A stretch of 5,339 nucleotides of DNA from Verrucomicrobiota bacterium (GTDB lineage Bacteria; Verrucomicrobiota; Verrucomicrobiia; Opitutales; Coraliomargaritaceae): the NCBI GenBank assembly GCA_027620575.1, contig JAQCDT010000087.1, positions 1 to 5,339 on the forward strand, in the 5' to 3' direction. The position numbers were made by a program, and so were the translations under genes. The notes beneath the pieces are model-generated. The model worked only from the letters and a program-made list of their open reading frames with translations. It searched no databases and was not told the origin of the DNA. Of this stretch, positions 1 through 5,339 are shown in pieces (within the stretch, counting starts at the first letter, position 1; every line of letters begins with the position of its first letter).

Positions 1-564
1 GCGGAAAAGGAAAAAGCCGCCATACTCGCTTTCTACAAGAAAAACATACAAAGACATCTTTACGGCAAAAGTAAAAATATCCTTTTTCTTTCAAAAAATG
101 CCGCATTTTGCACATGGCTTCCCGATCTTCAGTCAATATTTCCAGAAGCTCAATTTATAATAACGATTCGAAATCCCAAGACTTCGATTCCTGCTCAGCT
201 CAACGCATTGAAACCAGCAAGAGCCCTTTTTGGAACAGACCCGAATGGCTTACTCACCAAAGCAATTATCCATCAATCTTTTCAAAATAATTACAACTCT
301 ATCTTTAATTTTCTTAACAGTACTTCAAAACCGACCTGTGTTCTTATACAACAAGAAGAATTAAGAAACGATTCCATTGGCGTCTTAAAAAAATCCATCG
401 ATCAACTAACAATCGATTTGGAAATTAAATCTATTCAACAAACCGCACCCAGCAACCACTCAGTGAACAAAAAAAATACATCTGCACCACAAGATCCCAT
501 TGACCCTATTATAACAAATCTCTATAAAAACATTATCGACTTAGACCTTTCAACCAATCGCTAA
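1..564 (+). CDS. Sulfotransferase-like protein, C-terminal part (5' end outside window)
   Basis: The frame is open from the first base and ends at TAA 562-564, giving 187 visible residues with no start, so the gene begins upstream. Visible residues 30-67 fit the PAPS-dependent sulfotransferase fold (Sulfotransfer_3-like). A LSKNAA stretch (about 30-35) resembles the family's KNP segment. After FPEAQFI comes IRNPKTSIPA (56-65), corresponding to the 3'-phosphate-binding strand and loop (Arg57-Asn-Pro). Such enzymes move sulfate from PAPS to a hydroxyl or amine of a glycan, lipid or small molecule. At the position where relatives usually have Ser (xRDPxxxxPS), this protein has Ala65, although Ser62 lies nearby. 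The last ~60 residues are polar, rich in Asn, Gln and Ser, and not recognisable. The N-terminal PSB loop that would prove the assignment is outside the window. A glycosyltransferase gene follows after 24 nt, so sulfation of a surface glycan is a reasonable inference. Substrate unknown. Confidence 0.6.
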   Translation, partial: AEKEKAAILAFYKKNIQRHLYGKSKNILFLSKNAAFCTWLPDLQSIFPEAQFIITIRNPKTSIPAQLNALKPARALFGTDPNGLLTKAIIHQSFQNNYNSIFNFLNSTSKPTCVLIQQEELRNDSIGVLKKSIDQLTIDLEIKSIQQTAPSNHSVNKKNTSAPQDPIDPIITNLYKNIIDLDLSTNR

Positions 565-588
565 ATCGTTTTTTTTAGTTCCTGACCC

Positions 589-1686
589 ATGAATATTACT
601 CAGAAAAAAAATACAACAAGCGTTGCATTTTTCTCAGACTCACTACCCGAAAGAAATGGCACAGGAGCGTATTATTTTGATTTACTCAAATCTTTAAAAT
701 CTGAAATTCCCAATATCGAAATATTTCAGCCGCTCCACGATGTTCGGTTAAATTTATTATCGATCCCAATGCCTGGTGACCCTTCACAAAAAATAATAAC
801 ACCAAACTTATTTAGAATTTATAAAGGCTTAAAGAAACTCAAACCAAAGATCATTATCTCAGTAACTCCAGGACCCTTTGGACTTGTCGGCTATTTATAT
901 GCGAAAAAATATAAATTAAAATTTATCACCGCATTTCATACAAACTTTGAGCAACTCACAAAAATTTATTGGAATCCACTCACTCGATCTTTTGCTAACC
1001 TATATCTAAGGTCTATCAATAAATTACTCTGCCAAAATAGCGACCTTACCCTGATTCATAATTCAGGGTTAATCCAAGAAATGGAATCTCTAGGGAGTAA
1101 GCGTCATAAAATTATGGGCACACCCTTGCCTGAATTTTATTTAGAGCATCCACGAAAGACACCTCCTACCTCGATAAAGCAAATTTGTTATGCTGGTCGC
1201 CTGGCAGCTGAAAAAAATATCGATCTTATTATTCAAGCTGCCGCACATTTTTCTCACATTAAATTTATCATCATTGGTGAGGGTCCATTGAGAAACAAAC
1301 TTAAGAAGCAAGCCCGTAAGCTGAAAAATGTCCAGTTCATGACATGGCTCAACCGTGAAGAATTAGTCAACATGGTGGATTTATCCAATGCCCTGTTATT
1401 GCCCTCTAAAATAGAAACCTTTGGCTCAGTTGCGTTTGAGGCAATGGCTCGTGGTCGTCCTGTTATTGTTTCAAAAAATGCAGGTATCAATGAATGGGAC
1501 ACGCTCAGAAAGAACATCTTACAATTAGACAATGAAGGTGAGCTTATCAACTGCATACAAAAGCTTATTGATATGAATCATGAAGAACGGATCACTCTCT
1601 CAAACAATGCCCACTCAGCCGCACGAGAATTTCACGACCAAACTGTTGAACAATGGATCAATTTACTCACTGAGGAAAGTGCGTAA
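589..1686 (+). CDS. Glycosyltransferase family 4 (GT-B fold)
   Basis: The 365-residue length is typical for single-domain GT4 enzymes, which transfer a sugar from a nucleotide-sugar donor with retention of configuration. The N-terminal acceptor domain opens with a hydrophobic strand and a glycine loop, FFSDSLPERNGTGAYY (about 14-29), like the G-x-G loop of SqdX/PimB/MgtA-type enzymes. FHTNFEQ (around 117-123) is the expected acceptor-side segment. The C-terminal donor domain has YAGRLAAEKN (201-210), with Arg204 and Lys209 as the usual phosphate-contacting residues. It then has IIGEGPLRNKL, and an EX7E motif in ETFGSVAFE (Glu276 and Glu284) followed by AMARGRPVIVS. All key residues are present and there is no membrane anchor, so it is probably cytosolic or peripheral at the inner membrane. 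The start is the first ATG after the previous stop, and no good ribosome-binding site is visible. The neighbouring DUF2334 gene starts 19 nt downstream. Family assignment is firm; donor and acceptor cannot be read from sequence. A glycolipid mannosyl- or glucosyltransferase is plausible. Confidence 0.93.
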   Translation: MNITQKKNTTSVAFFSDSLPERNGTGAYYFDLLKSLKSEIPNIEIFQPLHDVRLNLLSIPMPGDPSQKIITPNLFRIYKGLKKLKPKIIISVTPGPFGLVGYLYAKKYKLKFITAFHTNFEQLTKIYWNPLTRSFANLYLRSINKLLCQNSDLTLIHNSGLIQEMESLGSKRHKIMGTPLPEFYLEHPRKTPPTSIKQICYAGRLAAEKNIDLIIQAAAHFSHIKFIIIGEGPLRNKLKKQARKLKNVQFMTWLNREELVNMVDLSNALLLPSKIETFGSVAFEAMARGRPVIVSKNAGINEWDTLRKNILQLDNEGELINCIQKLIDMNHEERITLSNNAHSAAREFHDQTVEQWINLLTEESA

Positions 1687-1705
1687 GTACAATCCTTGAA
1701 TAAAG

Positions 1706-2404
1706 ATGAAAGCAATAATCTCTATCCATGACTGTATGCCGGAAACCATGGATAAAATTCAGCATATTCTTGAATGGTTAAAAGAACGTCATGTCCCACC
1801 TGTTACAATTTTAGTCGTGCCAGGGAAAGATTGGTCTGATAATCAGTTAAGTCTCCTCAAGCAATTTTCAGAAGAAGGTCATACATTAGCCGCTCACGGA
1901 TGGCATCACCACACTCTACCAAAAAAAATTCTACACCGCATCCATTCACTGATTATTTCAAAAGATGTAGCAGAGCACCTTGATTTAAATCAACAGGATA
2001 TTTTGCAATTAATTAATAAATCGTGCCAATGGTTTATTCAAAAACAATTACCAGCCCCATCGTTATATGTACCACCCGCATGGGCACTCGGTACAATTAA
2101 TAAAAAGACCCTAACTAAAACTTCAGTTAAACAAATTGAAGTTACACGAGGAGTGATTCATCTAAGTTCGAACCCAAAGCCAAAACTTCAAACACTGCCG
2201 TTAACTGGCTATGAAGCTGACAGCCCTTTTCGAGTACATTTTCTTTCAAAATGGAATCAATACCAACAATACCAAGCACAGAAAAAATCCCTACCCTTAA
2301 GAATATCAATTCATCCCTATGACTTAGATTTGCCCATCGCAGAGCAATTAGCACATCAACTAAAAAGCGTAGAGACCTTTCTCAACTACAACGACCTACC
2401 TTAG
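1706..2404 (+). CDS. DUF2334 / polysaccharide deacetylase-fold protein
   Basis: This 232-residue protein has the hallmarks of the DUF2334 branch of the NodB/polysaccharide-deacetylase superfamily. These are an N-terminal strand ending in SIHDCMP (His8-Asp9, catalytic Asp and metal-side position), then GHTLAAHGWHHH (58-69, with His64 and His68 as the H-x3-H metal ligands). YVPPAWALG follows near residue 120, and a late ISIHPYDLDLP segment supplies the C-terminal His. Such enzymes are metal-dependent amidases or esterases that remove N- or O-acetyl groups from sugars. There is no signal peptide or membrane segment, so a cytosolic role on a lipid-linked or nucleotide-linked sugar is more likely than secretion. 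It lies 19 nt after the GT4 gene on the same strand and probably shares its transcript, so it may deacetylate the sugar that enzyme adds. No clear Shine-Dalgarno sequence precedes the ATG. Its TAG stop ends directly against the stop codon of the opposite-strand methyltransferase gene. Family assignment good, substrate unknown. Confidence 0.85.
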   Translation: MKAIISIHDCMPETMDKIQHILEWLKERHVPPVTILVVPGKDWSDNQLSLLKQFSEEGHTLAAHGWHHHTLPKKILHRIHSLIISKDVAEHLDLNQQDILQLINKSCQWFIQKQLPAPSLYVPPAWALGTINKKTLTKTSVKQIEVTRGVIHLSSNPKPKLQTLPLTGYEADSPFRVHFLSKWNQYQQYQAQKKSLPLRISIHPYDLDLPIAEQLAHQLKSVETFLNYNDLP

Positions 2405-3160
2405 TCATTGATCAATTCGAACCCAGCGACTCGCTTGGGCTATAGAAAATTGAAACTTTCTCGCATGCTCTCGAATTAAAAAAGGCATATCCCAAGACTT
2501 CAAAAGCTTAAACCCTCCATGCCCCTCTAAGGCATCTCTTAAACCAGAAAAAGAATCTTTGGCATTTGTTCCGAGCCAATGCTCTTTCGGTGTAAATGAT
2601 TCTAACCAAGTAAATGGAGTTGTTATAAATAATTGCCCATTGGGTCTAACTAGACTGGGTAAGCGATCTAATAAGGCCTTAGGGTCAGATAAACGACAAA
2701 TTAGATTACACGCTAAAACGCAATCAAAGTCTCCTAAGTCCTCTCGTAATTCCTCGGCATTGCCCACCTCAAAAGAAACTCGGTCTCTTCGCACTTCGGA
2801 CGACAACACTACTTCTTCCGAAATCGATTGATGACCCGAGATCAAACGCTCCACTCGGTGACGACCGGTATTTTTCAAGTCCTTGGCCGCTTGAATAAAT
2901 GCCTCTGAATAATCTATACCCACAACCGAATCAAACTTTTGGCTCATTTCAAAAGCTGAACGCCCCACCGAACATCCAAGATCTAACGCTCTTGATTGAC
3001 TTGGCAATCCATCCAAATCAATTCCTTCCCATACACACCGTTTAGGAAAATCAAGTGCTTGAGAAATGGGCAAATCATAAGGAAAGAAAGAATCCCTAGA
3101 GGCGTAATGAAACAGCAAATACTGATTCAACAAATCATCTGATTCATACAAAGTATGCAT
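2405..3160 (-). CDS. Stand-alone OvoA C-terminal-type SAM methyltransferase (putative 4-mercaptohistidine N1-methyltransferase)
   Basis: This 251-residue class I methyltransferase matches, from end to end, what I recall of the C-terminal domain of the ovothiol synthase OvoA (the ovoA_Cterm family). It opens with LYESDDLLNQYLLFHYAS (4-21) and FPKRCVWEG (38-46), both typical of that domain. The SAM-binding motif I is ALDLGCSVGRSAFE (58-71), followed by VVGIDYS (79-85, acidic ribose-binding Asp83). Further on are CNLICRLSDP, a TPFTWLESFTPKEHWLG block, and the strongly diagnostic C-terminal PFLIREHARKFQ (226-237). In OvoA this domain methylates the imidazole nitrogen of 5-thiohistidine to give ovothiol A. 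The sulfoxide-synthase (DinB/FGE) portion is absent: the gene starts at its own ATG and the preceding gene is unrelated. It could act with a synthase encoded elsewhere, or on another histidine-like thiol. An M29-like gene lies 14 nt upstream on the same strand and probably shares its transcript. Family match is strong from memory; the actual substrate is inference. Confidence 0.85.
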   Translation of the reverse strand: MHTLYESDDLLNQYLLFHYASRDSFFPYDLPISQALDFPKRCVWEGIDLDGLPSQSRALDLGCSVGRSAFEMSQKFDSVVGIDYSEAFIQAAKDLKNTGRHRVERLISGHQSISEEVVLSSEVRRDRVSFEVGNAEELREDLGDFDCVLACNLICRLSDPKALLDRLPSLVRPNGQLFITTPFTWLESFTPKEHWLGTNAKDSFSGLRDALEGHGGFKLLKSWDMPFLIREHARKFQFSIAQASRWVRIDQ

Positions 3161-3174
3161 TCGAGTTGTATCAG

Positions 3175-4332
3175 TTAAACTAAAGCAGGTAATTCCGCTT
3201 CTAACACCGATAACATAAATTCAGAAGGTTTATATTTCTGAATCAAAATTTCAGTTTTCCCATTTTTAAACATACGCACCTCAGGCAGGCGAATCTCTGG
3301 TGTTTTGTGAGGTGCATAAAGAACGTCGTCATGCGAGGCATTCTTATGTTCTTTAAATAAATCAGGAGTGATATTGCCACCGAGATGGTCGTCACGACCT
3401 GTTGCAATGTGCACTGTACCCAATATCTTTTCGTCTTGGATATCACGTCCAGAAAATGGCAATACCTGAGTACCAAATCCTAATTCACCAATCGCTCCAA
3501 TCATAGGATCTTCTTTTAAGCGAGCATTATGTGCTTCGATCTCCGCATAATCACCGTACACAAATTGTGATTTAAAGATACTTCCATCTTTCACATGGAG
3601 AAGGCCAATAGTTTCCTCGGCATATTTAAAAGGAAAAACACCATTCACACTTTCAGGAACAAAATAGACCTCACCTGCTGGTAAATTTGCTACATCTGGC
3701 TTGCCTGCAGGGCATAAACCATGACTTTTCTGAGCCTCTTGGCCATTCGTGTTTAAACGTAATGTATAAGTAGAGCCTTCAACTTCAAAATCTATTTCAA
3801 AATAATCTGCTTTAGTCAGAGCTAAACGGAGCTTTTCTGCTTCATCACTGACTTCTTGATAATCAACTGATAGCCCTGTATCTAAAATAATTTGATTCAA
3901 ACCATGAAGCGTCGCACCTCGAAAACCAAACTCTTTACATTTTGCGGTCAAAGGTGCAGTGGCAGAAAAAGTAGAAACAACCAAAATGATGTCGTACTGG
4001 GTATAAATATCTGCATCCAAGCTCAATTTTTTGCCACTAGGATCAAAACATTCATCTTCCATGTCTAAGTTACTACCGCCTGTTTCCTTGTAAGCAAAGA
4101 TTTCACCACCTTTCCAGTTCATTTCTTTTAAAGCACCGTTTTGAAATCCTTTATAAAACACTTCATAACCATAATTTTGAATCGATAGTGTTTCATCGTT
4201 CAGAAATGCATAGTCTTTAATGTCTTCCGGATTGGGAAGATCAATTAATACACAAACTCGCTCACCTGTCCCAGCCCCGAAAGACTTGGTCAGTAAACGG
4301 TCAAAAGTACGGAGGGATGCGTCAAAGTTCAT
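3175..4332 (-). CDS. M29-like metallo-aminopeptidase family protein
   Basis: With the start chosen here the protein has 385 residues and opens MNFDASLRTFDRLLTKSFGA. This looks like the natural N-terminus of thermophilic-type (M29, AmpS/AmpT-like) aminopeptidases, followed by a Rossmann-like GERVCVLIDLP strand. The C-terminal half holds the family's metal-site blocks in order: NLPAGEVYFVPE (Glu221), GAIGELGFGT (Glu283), ILGTVHIATGRDDHLGG (His308, His316) and ASHDDV (His334, Asp336). These resemble the Glu, Glu, His and His-x-Asp ligands of M29 enzymes, which remove N-terminal residues from peptides with two metal ions in the cytosol. All key residues appear present, so it is probably active on a peptide or an amino-acid conjugate. 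The frame stays open further upstream. An ATG at 4401 preceded at 5 nt by AAGG would add 23 residues (ending in LIYYLFF), and one at 4476 would overlap the divergent sugar transferase gene. The 4332 start has no visible ribosome-binding site and was chosen on resemblance to the family. The methyltransferase gene follows after 14 nt. Family likely, true substrate unknown. Confidence 0.8.
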   Translation of the reverse strand: MNFDASLRTFDRLLTKSFGAGTGERVCVLIDLPNPEDIKDYAFLNDETLSIQNYGYEVFYKGFQNGALKEMNWKGGEIFAYKETGGSNLDMEDECFDPSGKKLSLDADIYTQYDIILVVSTFSATAPLTAKCKEFGFRGATLHGLNQIILDTGLSVDYQEVSDEAEKLRLALTKADYFEIDFEVEGSTYTLRLNTNGQEAQKSHGLCPAGKPDVANLPAGEVYFVPESVNGVFPFKYAEETIGLLHVKDGSIFKSQFVYGDYAEIEAHNARLKEDPMIGAIGELGFGTQVLPFSGRDIQDEKILGTVHIATGRDDHLGGNITPDLFKEHKNASHDDVLYAPHKTPEIRLPEVRMFKNGKTEILIQKYKPSEFMLSVLEAELPALV

Positions 4333-4338
4333 AAAAAA

Positions 4339-4367
4339 CAGGTAATAAATAAGCGTTTTTCTGTCAA
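4339..4367 (-). promoter_or_regulatory. Weak candidate promoter for the M29-like/methyltransferase pair
   Basis: On the minus strand a perfect TTGACA -35 hexamer (4367-4362) is followed at 17 nt by TACCTG (4344-4339), which matches the -10 consensus poorly. A transcript from here would start almost at the ATG at 4332 and could not serve the alternative start at 4401. The -35 match is clear but the -10 is not, so confidence is low. Confidence 0.2.
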
Positions 4368-4380
4368 CGAGAAGTTTGAC
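4362..4380. promoter_or_regulatory. Inverted repeat of back-to-back -35-like boxes in the divergent intergenic region
   Basis: GTCAA (4363-4367) and TTGAC (4376-4380) form an inverted repeat separated by 8 nt, so a TTGAC core faces outward on each strand. The repeat sits between the divergent M29-like and sugar transferase genes. It can be read as two back-to-back -35 boxes, or as a dyad operator for a regulator that controls both directions. Only the repeat is seen directly; either role is inferred. Confidence 0.35.
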
Positions 4381-4404
4381 TATTTTATCTGAGAAGCTCA
4401 TAAA
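4376..4404 (+). promoter_or_regulatory. Candidate sigma-70-type promoter for the sugar transferase-ACP-SDR operon
   Basis: TTGACT (4376-4381, five of six consensus) is followed after exactly 17 nt by CATAAA (4399-4404, four of six). It lies directly upstream of the ATG at 4415. A transcript starting about 7 nt after the -10 box would have a leader of only a few bases, so translation would be nearly leaderless. This would fit the lack of a Shine-Dalgarno sequence here. In AT-rich DNA such matches also arise by chance, so this is a candidate only. Confidence 0.35.
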
Positions 4405-4414
4405 TACCTTATAA

Positions 4415-4987
4415 ATGAAACGCACCCTTGATTTAATTTTAGTTCTATTATTCGCATTTATTTTTGCCATACCCATGCTGATTTTATCTATTGCACAAAA
4501 ATGCTTCTTAGGCTCTCCAATACTCTTTCATCAAAAACGAATCGGACACAATGGACGCCCATTCTACATTCACAAATTTCGTACGATGAAACTTGGTGAA
4601 GAGTCGGATCAAGAAAGAATTACACGATGGGGGCGATTTCTTCGTTCCACTAGTTTAGATGAGCTACCCGAATTATGGAATGTCTTCACTGGAGAAATGA
4701 GCTTTGTCGGACCTAGACCTCTGCCCACAAATTATAAGGATCGCTATTCCGCTGAGCAAAATAGACGCCATCAAGCCTTACCTGGCATCACAGGATGGGC
4801 ACAAGTCAATGGACGCAACAATATCACTTGGGAAAAACAATTTGAGCTCGATTGCTGGTATATAGATAATCAGTCAATAATGCTCGACCTTAAGATACTT
4901 TTTTTAACAATTTTAACTGTACTCCAAAGAAAAAATATCAACGAAGACAACCAAACCACTCGAAGCGAATTTTTAGGCAACGAATAA
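4415..4987 (+). CDS. PglC-like polyprenyl-phosphate sugar-1-phosphate transferase (bacterial sugar transferase)
   Basis: The 190-residue length matches the minimal monotopic phosphoglycosyl transferases (PF02397, PglC type). They move a sugar-1-phosphate from a UDP-sugar onto undecaprenyl phosphate at the inner membrane, the first committed step of lipid-linked glycan assembly. The N-terminal KRTLDL (2-7) precedes a hydrophobic segment (about 7-28) broken by Pro20, as in the re-entrant helix. Next come GSPILFHQKRIGHNGRPF (33-50) and HKFRTM (53-58). The catalytic Asp-Glu pair is in TSLDELPELWNVFTGEMS (Asp82, Glu83), followed by FVGPRPLP (97-104), PGITGWAQVNGRN and a C-terminal DLKILFLT segment. 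It lacks the extra membrane domain of WbaP/WcaJ enzymes. The start fits the family; no good ribosome-binding site is seen. The ACP gene begins 5 nt after its stop, so the two are almost certainly co-transcribed. The family assignment is firm; the sugar (often a bacillosamine- or QuiNAc-type amino sugar in this group) is not determined. Confidence 0.95.
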   Translation: MKRTLDLILVLLFAFIFAIPMLILSIAQKCFLGSPILFHQKRIGHNGRPFYIHKFRTMKLGEESDQERITRWGRFLRSTSLDELPELWNVFTGEMSFVGPRPLPTNYKDRYSAEQNRRHQALPGITGWAQVNGRNNITWEKQFELDCWYIDNQSIMLDLKILFLTILTVLQRKNINEDNQTTRSEFLGNE

Positions 4988-4992
4988 ACATT

Positions 4993-5304
4993 ATGAGCAT
5001 TGAAAGACAGACCCTACTAAAACTCTTGCAAACGATACTCAAAGAACTCGGAGAAGACCTAGGTAAAGACGCCCTACTTCAAACTGACGAGAAAACCCCG
5101 CTTTTTGGATCTCGCAGTGAGCTAGACAGTATGAACTTAGTTAACTTCATTACAGAAATTGAGGAACGCCTATCGGATGATTATAATATTGATATCACGC
5201 TCGCCAATGCCAGTGCCATGAGTCGTACACGATCACCTTTTCTTAGAGTGGGCTCCTGCGTTGACTACATCATTGAATTAATCGATAAACAAAACAATGA
5301 GTGA
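4993..5304 (+). CDS. Acyl carrier protein of glycan-cluster type
   Basis: This small acidic protein of 103 residues has the 4'-phosphopantetheine attachment motif LDSMNLVNFI, with Ser46 in the Asp-Ser-Met/Leu context of acyl carrier proteins. After it come the helix EIEERLSDDYNIDITL and a segment AMSRTRSPFLRVGSCVDYIIELI. This segment is characteristic of ACPs I recall from polysaccharide clusters, which are longer than the ~78-residue fatty-acid AcpP. It would carry an acyl chain as a thioester in the cytosol. It sits 5 nt after the sugar transferase and overlaps the following SDR start by 8 nt (ATGAGTGA), indicating translational coupling. Together they suggest making or reducing a short acyl group, for instance a 3-hydroxyacyl, that is then moved to a sugar amino or hydroxyl group. 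ACP identity is well supported; the acyl group and acceptor are inferred. Confidence 0.88.
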   Translation: MSIERQTLLKLLQTILKELGEDLGKDALLQTDEKTPLFGSRSELDSMNLVNFITEIEERLSDDYNIDITLANASAMSRTRSPFLRVGSCVDYIIELIDKQNNE

Positions 5305-5339
5305 TTTAGCCTTCATAACAGGAACTCGCAAAGGTATTG
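5297..5339 (+). CDS. Short-chain dehydrogenase/reductase (FabG-like), N-terminal fragment
   Basis: Only the first 14 codons are in the window. They read MSDLAFITGTRKGI, a hydrophobic strand running into TGTRKGI, which matches the start of the SDR nucleotide-binding motif TGxxxGxG. The final Gly is expected at the cut codon, whose first base is G. Its ATG overlaps the end of the ACP gene by 8 nt. Next to an ACP, a 3-oxoacyl-ACP reductase that makes a 3-hydroxyacyl group is the most natural reading, but a sugar or other SDR cannot be excluded from so few residues. Confidence 0.7.
   Translation, partial: MSDLAFITGTRKGI

Noticed and set aside
108..290. 60-codon open frame on the + strand
   Set aside because: It lies wholly inside the sulfotransferase-like frame, which is open from base 1 and has recognisable motifs; this frame resembles nothing.
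565..588. T-tract (eight T) after the sulfotransferase-like gene as a possible terminator
   Set aside because: No stable GC-containing hairpin precedes the T run, and the next gene starts only 24 nt after the stop, which fits an operon better.
1048..1069. Inverted repeat ACCCTGA-8 nt-TCAGGGT
   Set aside because: It lies inside the GT4 coding sequence with no U-tract after it; likely incidental to the codons used.
1254..1556. 100-codon open frame on the - strand
   Set aside because: It is antisense to the GT4 donor domain, including the EX7E motif, and has no family features.
2119..2143. Inverted repeat AACTTCA/TGAAGTT
   Set aside because: It lies inside the DUF2334 coding sequence, is AT-rich and has no associated signal; probably chance.
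2142..2354. 70-codon open frame on the - strand
   Set aside because: It is antisense to the C-terminal half of the DUF2334 gene with no recognisable features.
2559..2831. 90-codon open frame on the + strand
   Set aside because: It is antisense to the methyltransferase gene, and its Ser/Lys-rich translation looks like a shadow product.
3243..3476. 77-codon open frame on the - strand
   Set aside because: It is an alternative frame inside the M29-like gene, overlapping its metal-binding motifs.

Overview
The window carries seven coding regions plus the first codons of an eighth, and almost no non-coding DNA. The DNA is AT-rich and most genes lack a clear Shine-Dalgarno sequence. Both strands are used, and there are no RNA genes, insertion sequences, CRISPR arrays or long repeats. 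The gene families (envelope glycan assembly, sulfotransferase, ovothiol-type methyltransferase) fit an environmental, probably marine, Gram-negative bacterium. A member of the PVC group such as Verrucomicrobiota is my best guess. It is only a weak inference, because no marker gene is present.

Left part (1-2404, + strand): the 3' end of a sulfotransferase-like gene, then a GT4-family glycosyltransferase, then a DUF2334 polysaccharide-deacetylase-fold protein. Spacings are 24 and 19 nt, so they look like one transcription unit for building and modifying a surface glycan or glycolipid.

Middle part (2405-4332, - strand): two co-directional genes separated by 14 nt. Reading along the minus strand, the first is an M29-like metallo-aminopeptidase-fold protein. 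The second is a free-standing methyltransferase that closely resembles the C-terminal, histidine-N-methylating domain of the ovothiol synthase OvoA. This pair has no obvious link to polysaccharide synthesis and appears higher in G+C than the flanking genes. Its last stop codon directly abuts the stop codon of the convergent DUF2334 gene, with no intergenic base.

Right part (4415-5339, + strand): a small PglC-like polyprenyl-phosphate sugar-1-phosphate transferase, a 103-residue acyl carrier protein, and the start of a short-chain dehydrogenase/reductase (FabG-like) that overlaps the ACP gene by 8 nt. This looks like the start of an operon in which a lipid-linked sugar is made and an ACP-bound acyl group is prepared, plausibly to acylate the glycan. 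About 80 bp between this operon and the M29-like gene form a divergent promoter region with two back-to-back -35-like boxes.

The most noteworthy item is the stand-alone OvoA-type methyltransferase next to an M29-like protein inside a glycan cluster. The remainder is a fairly conventional envelope polysaccharide locus.
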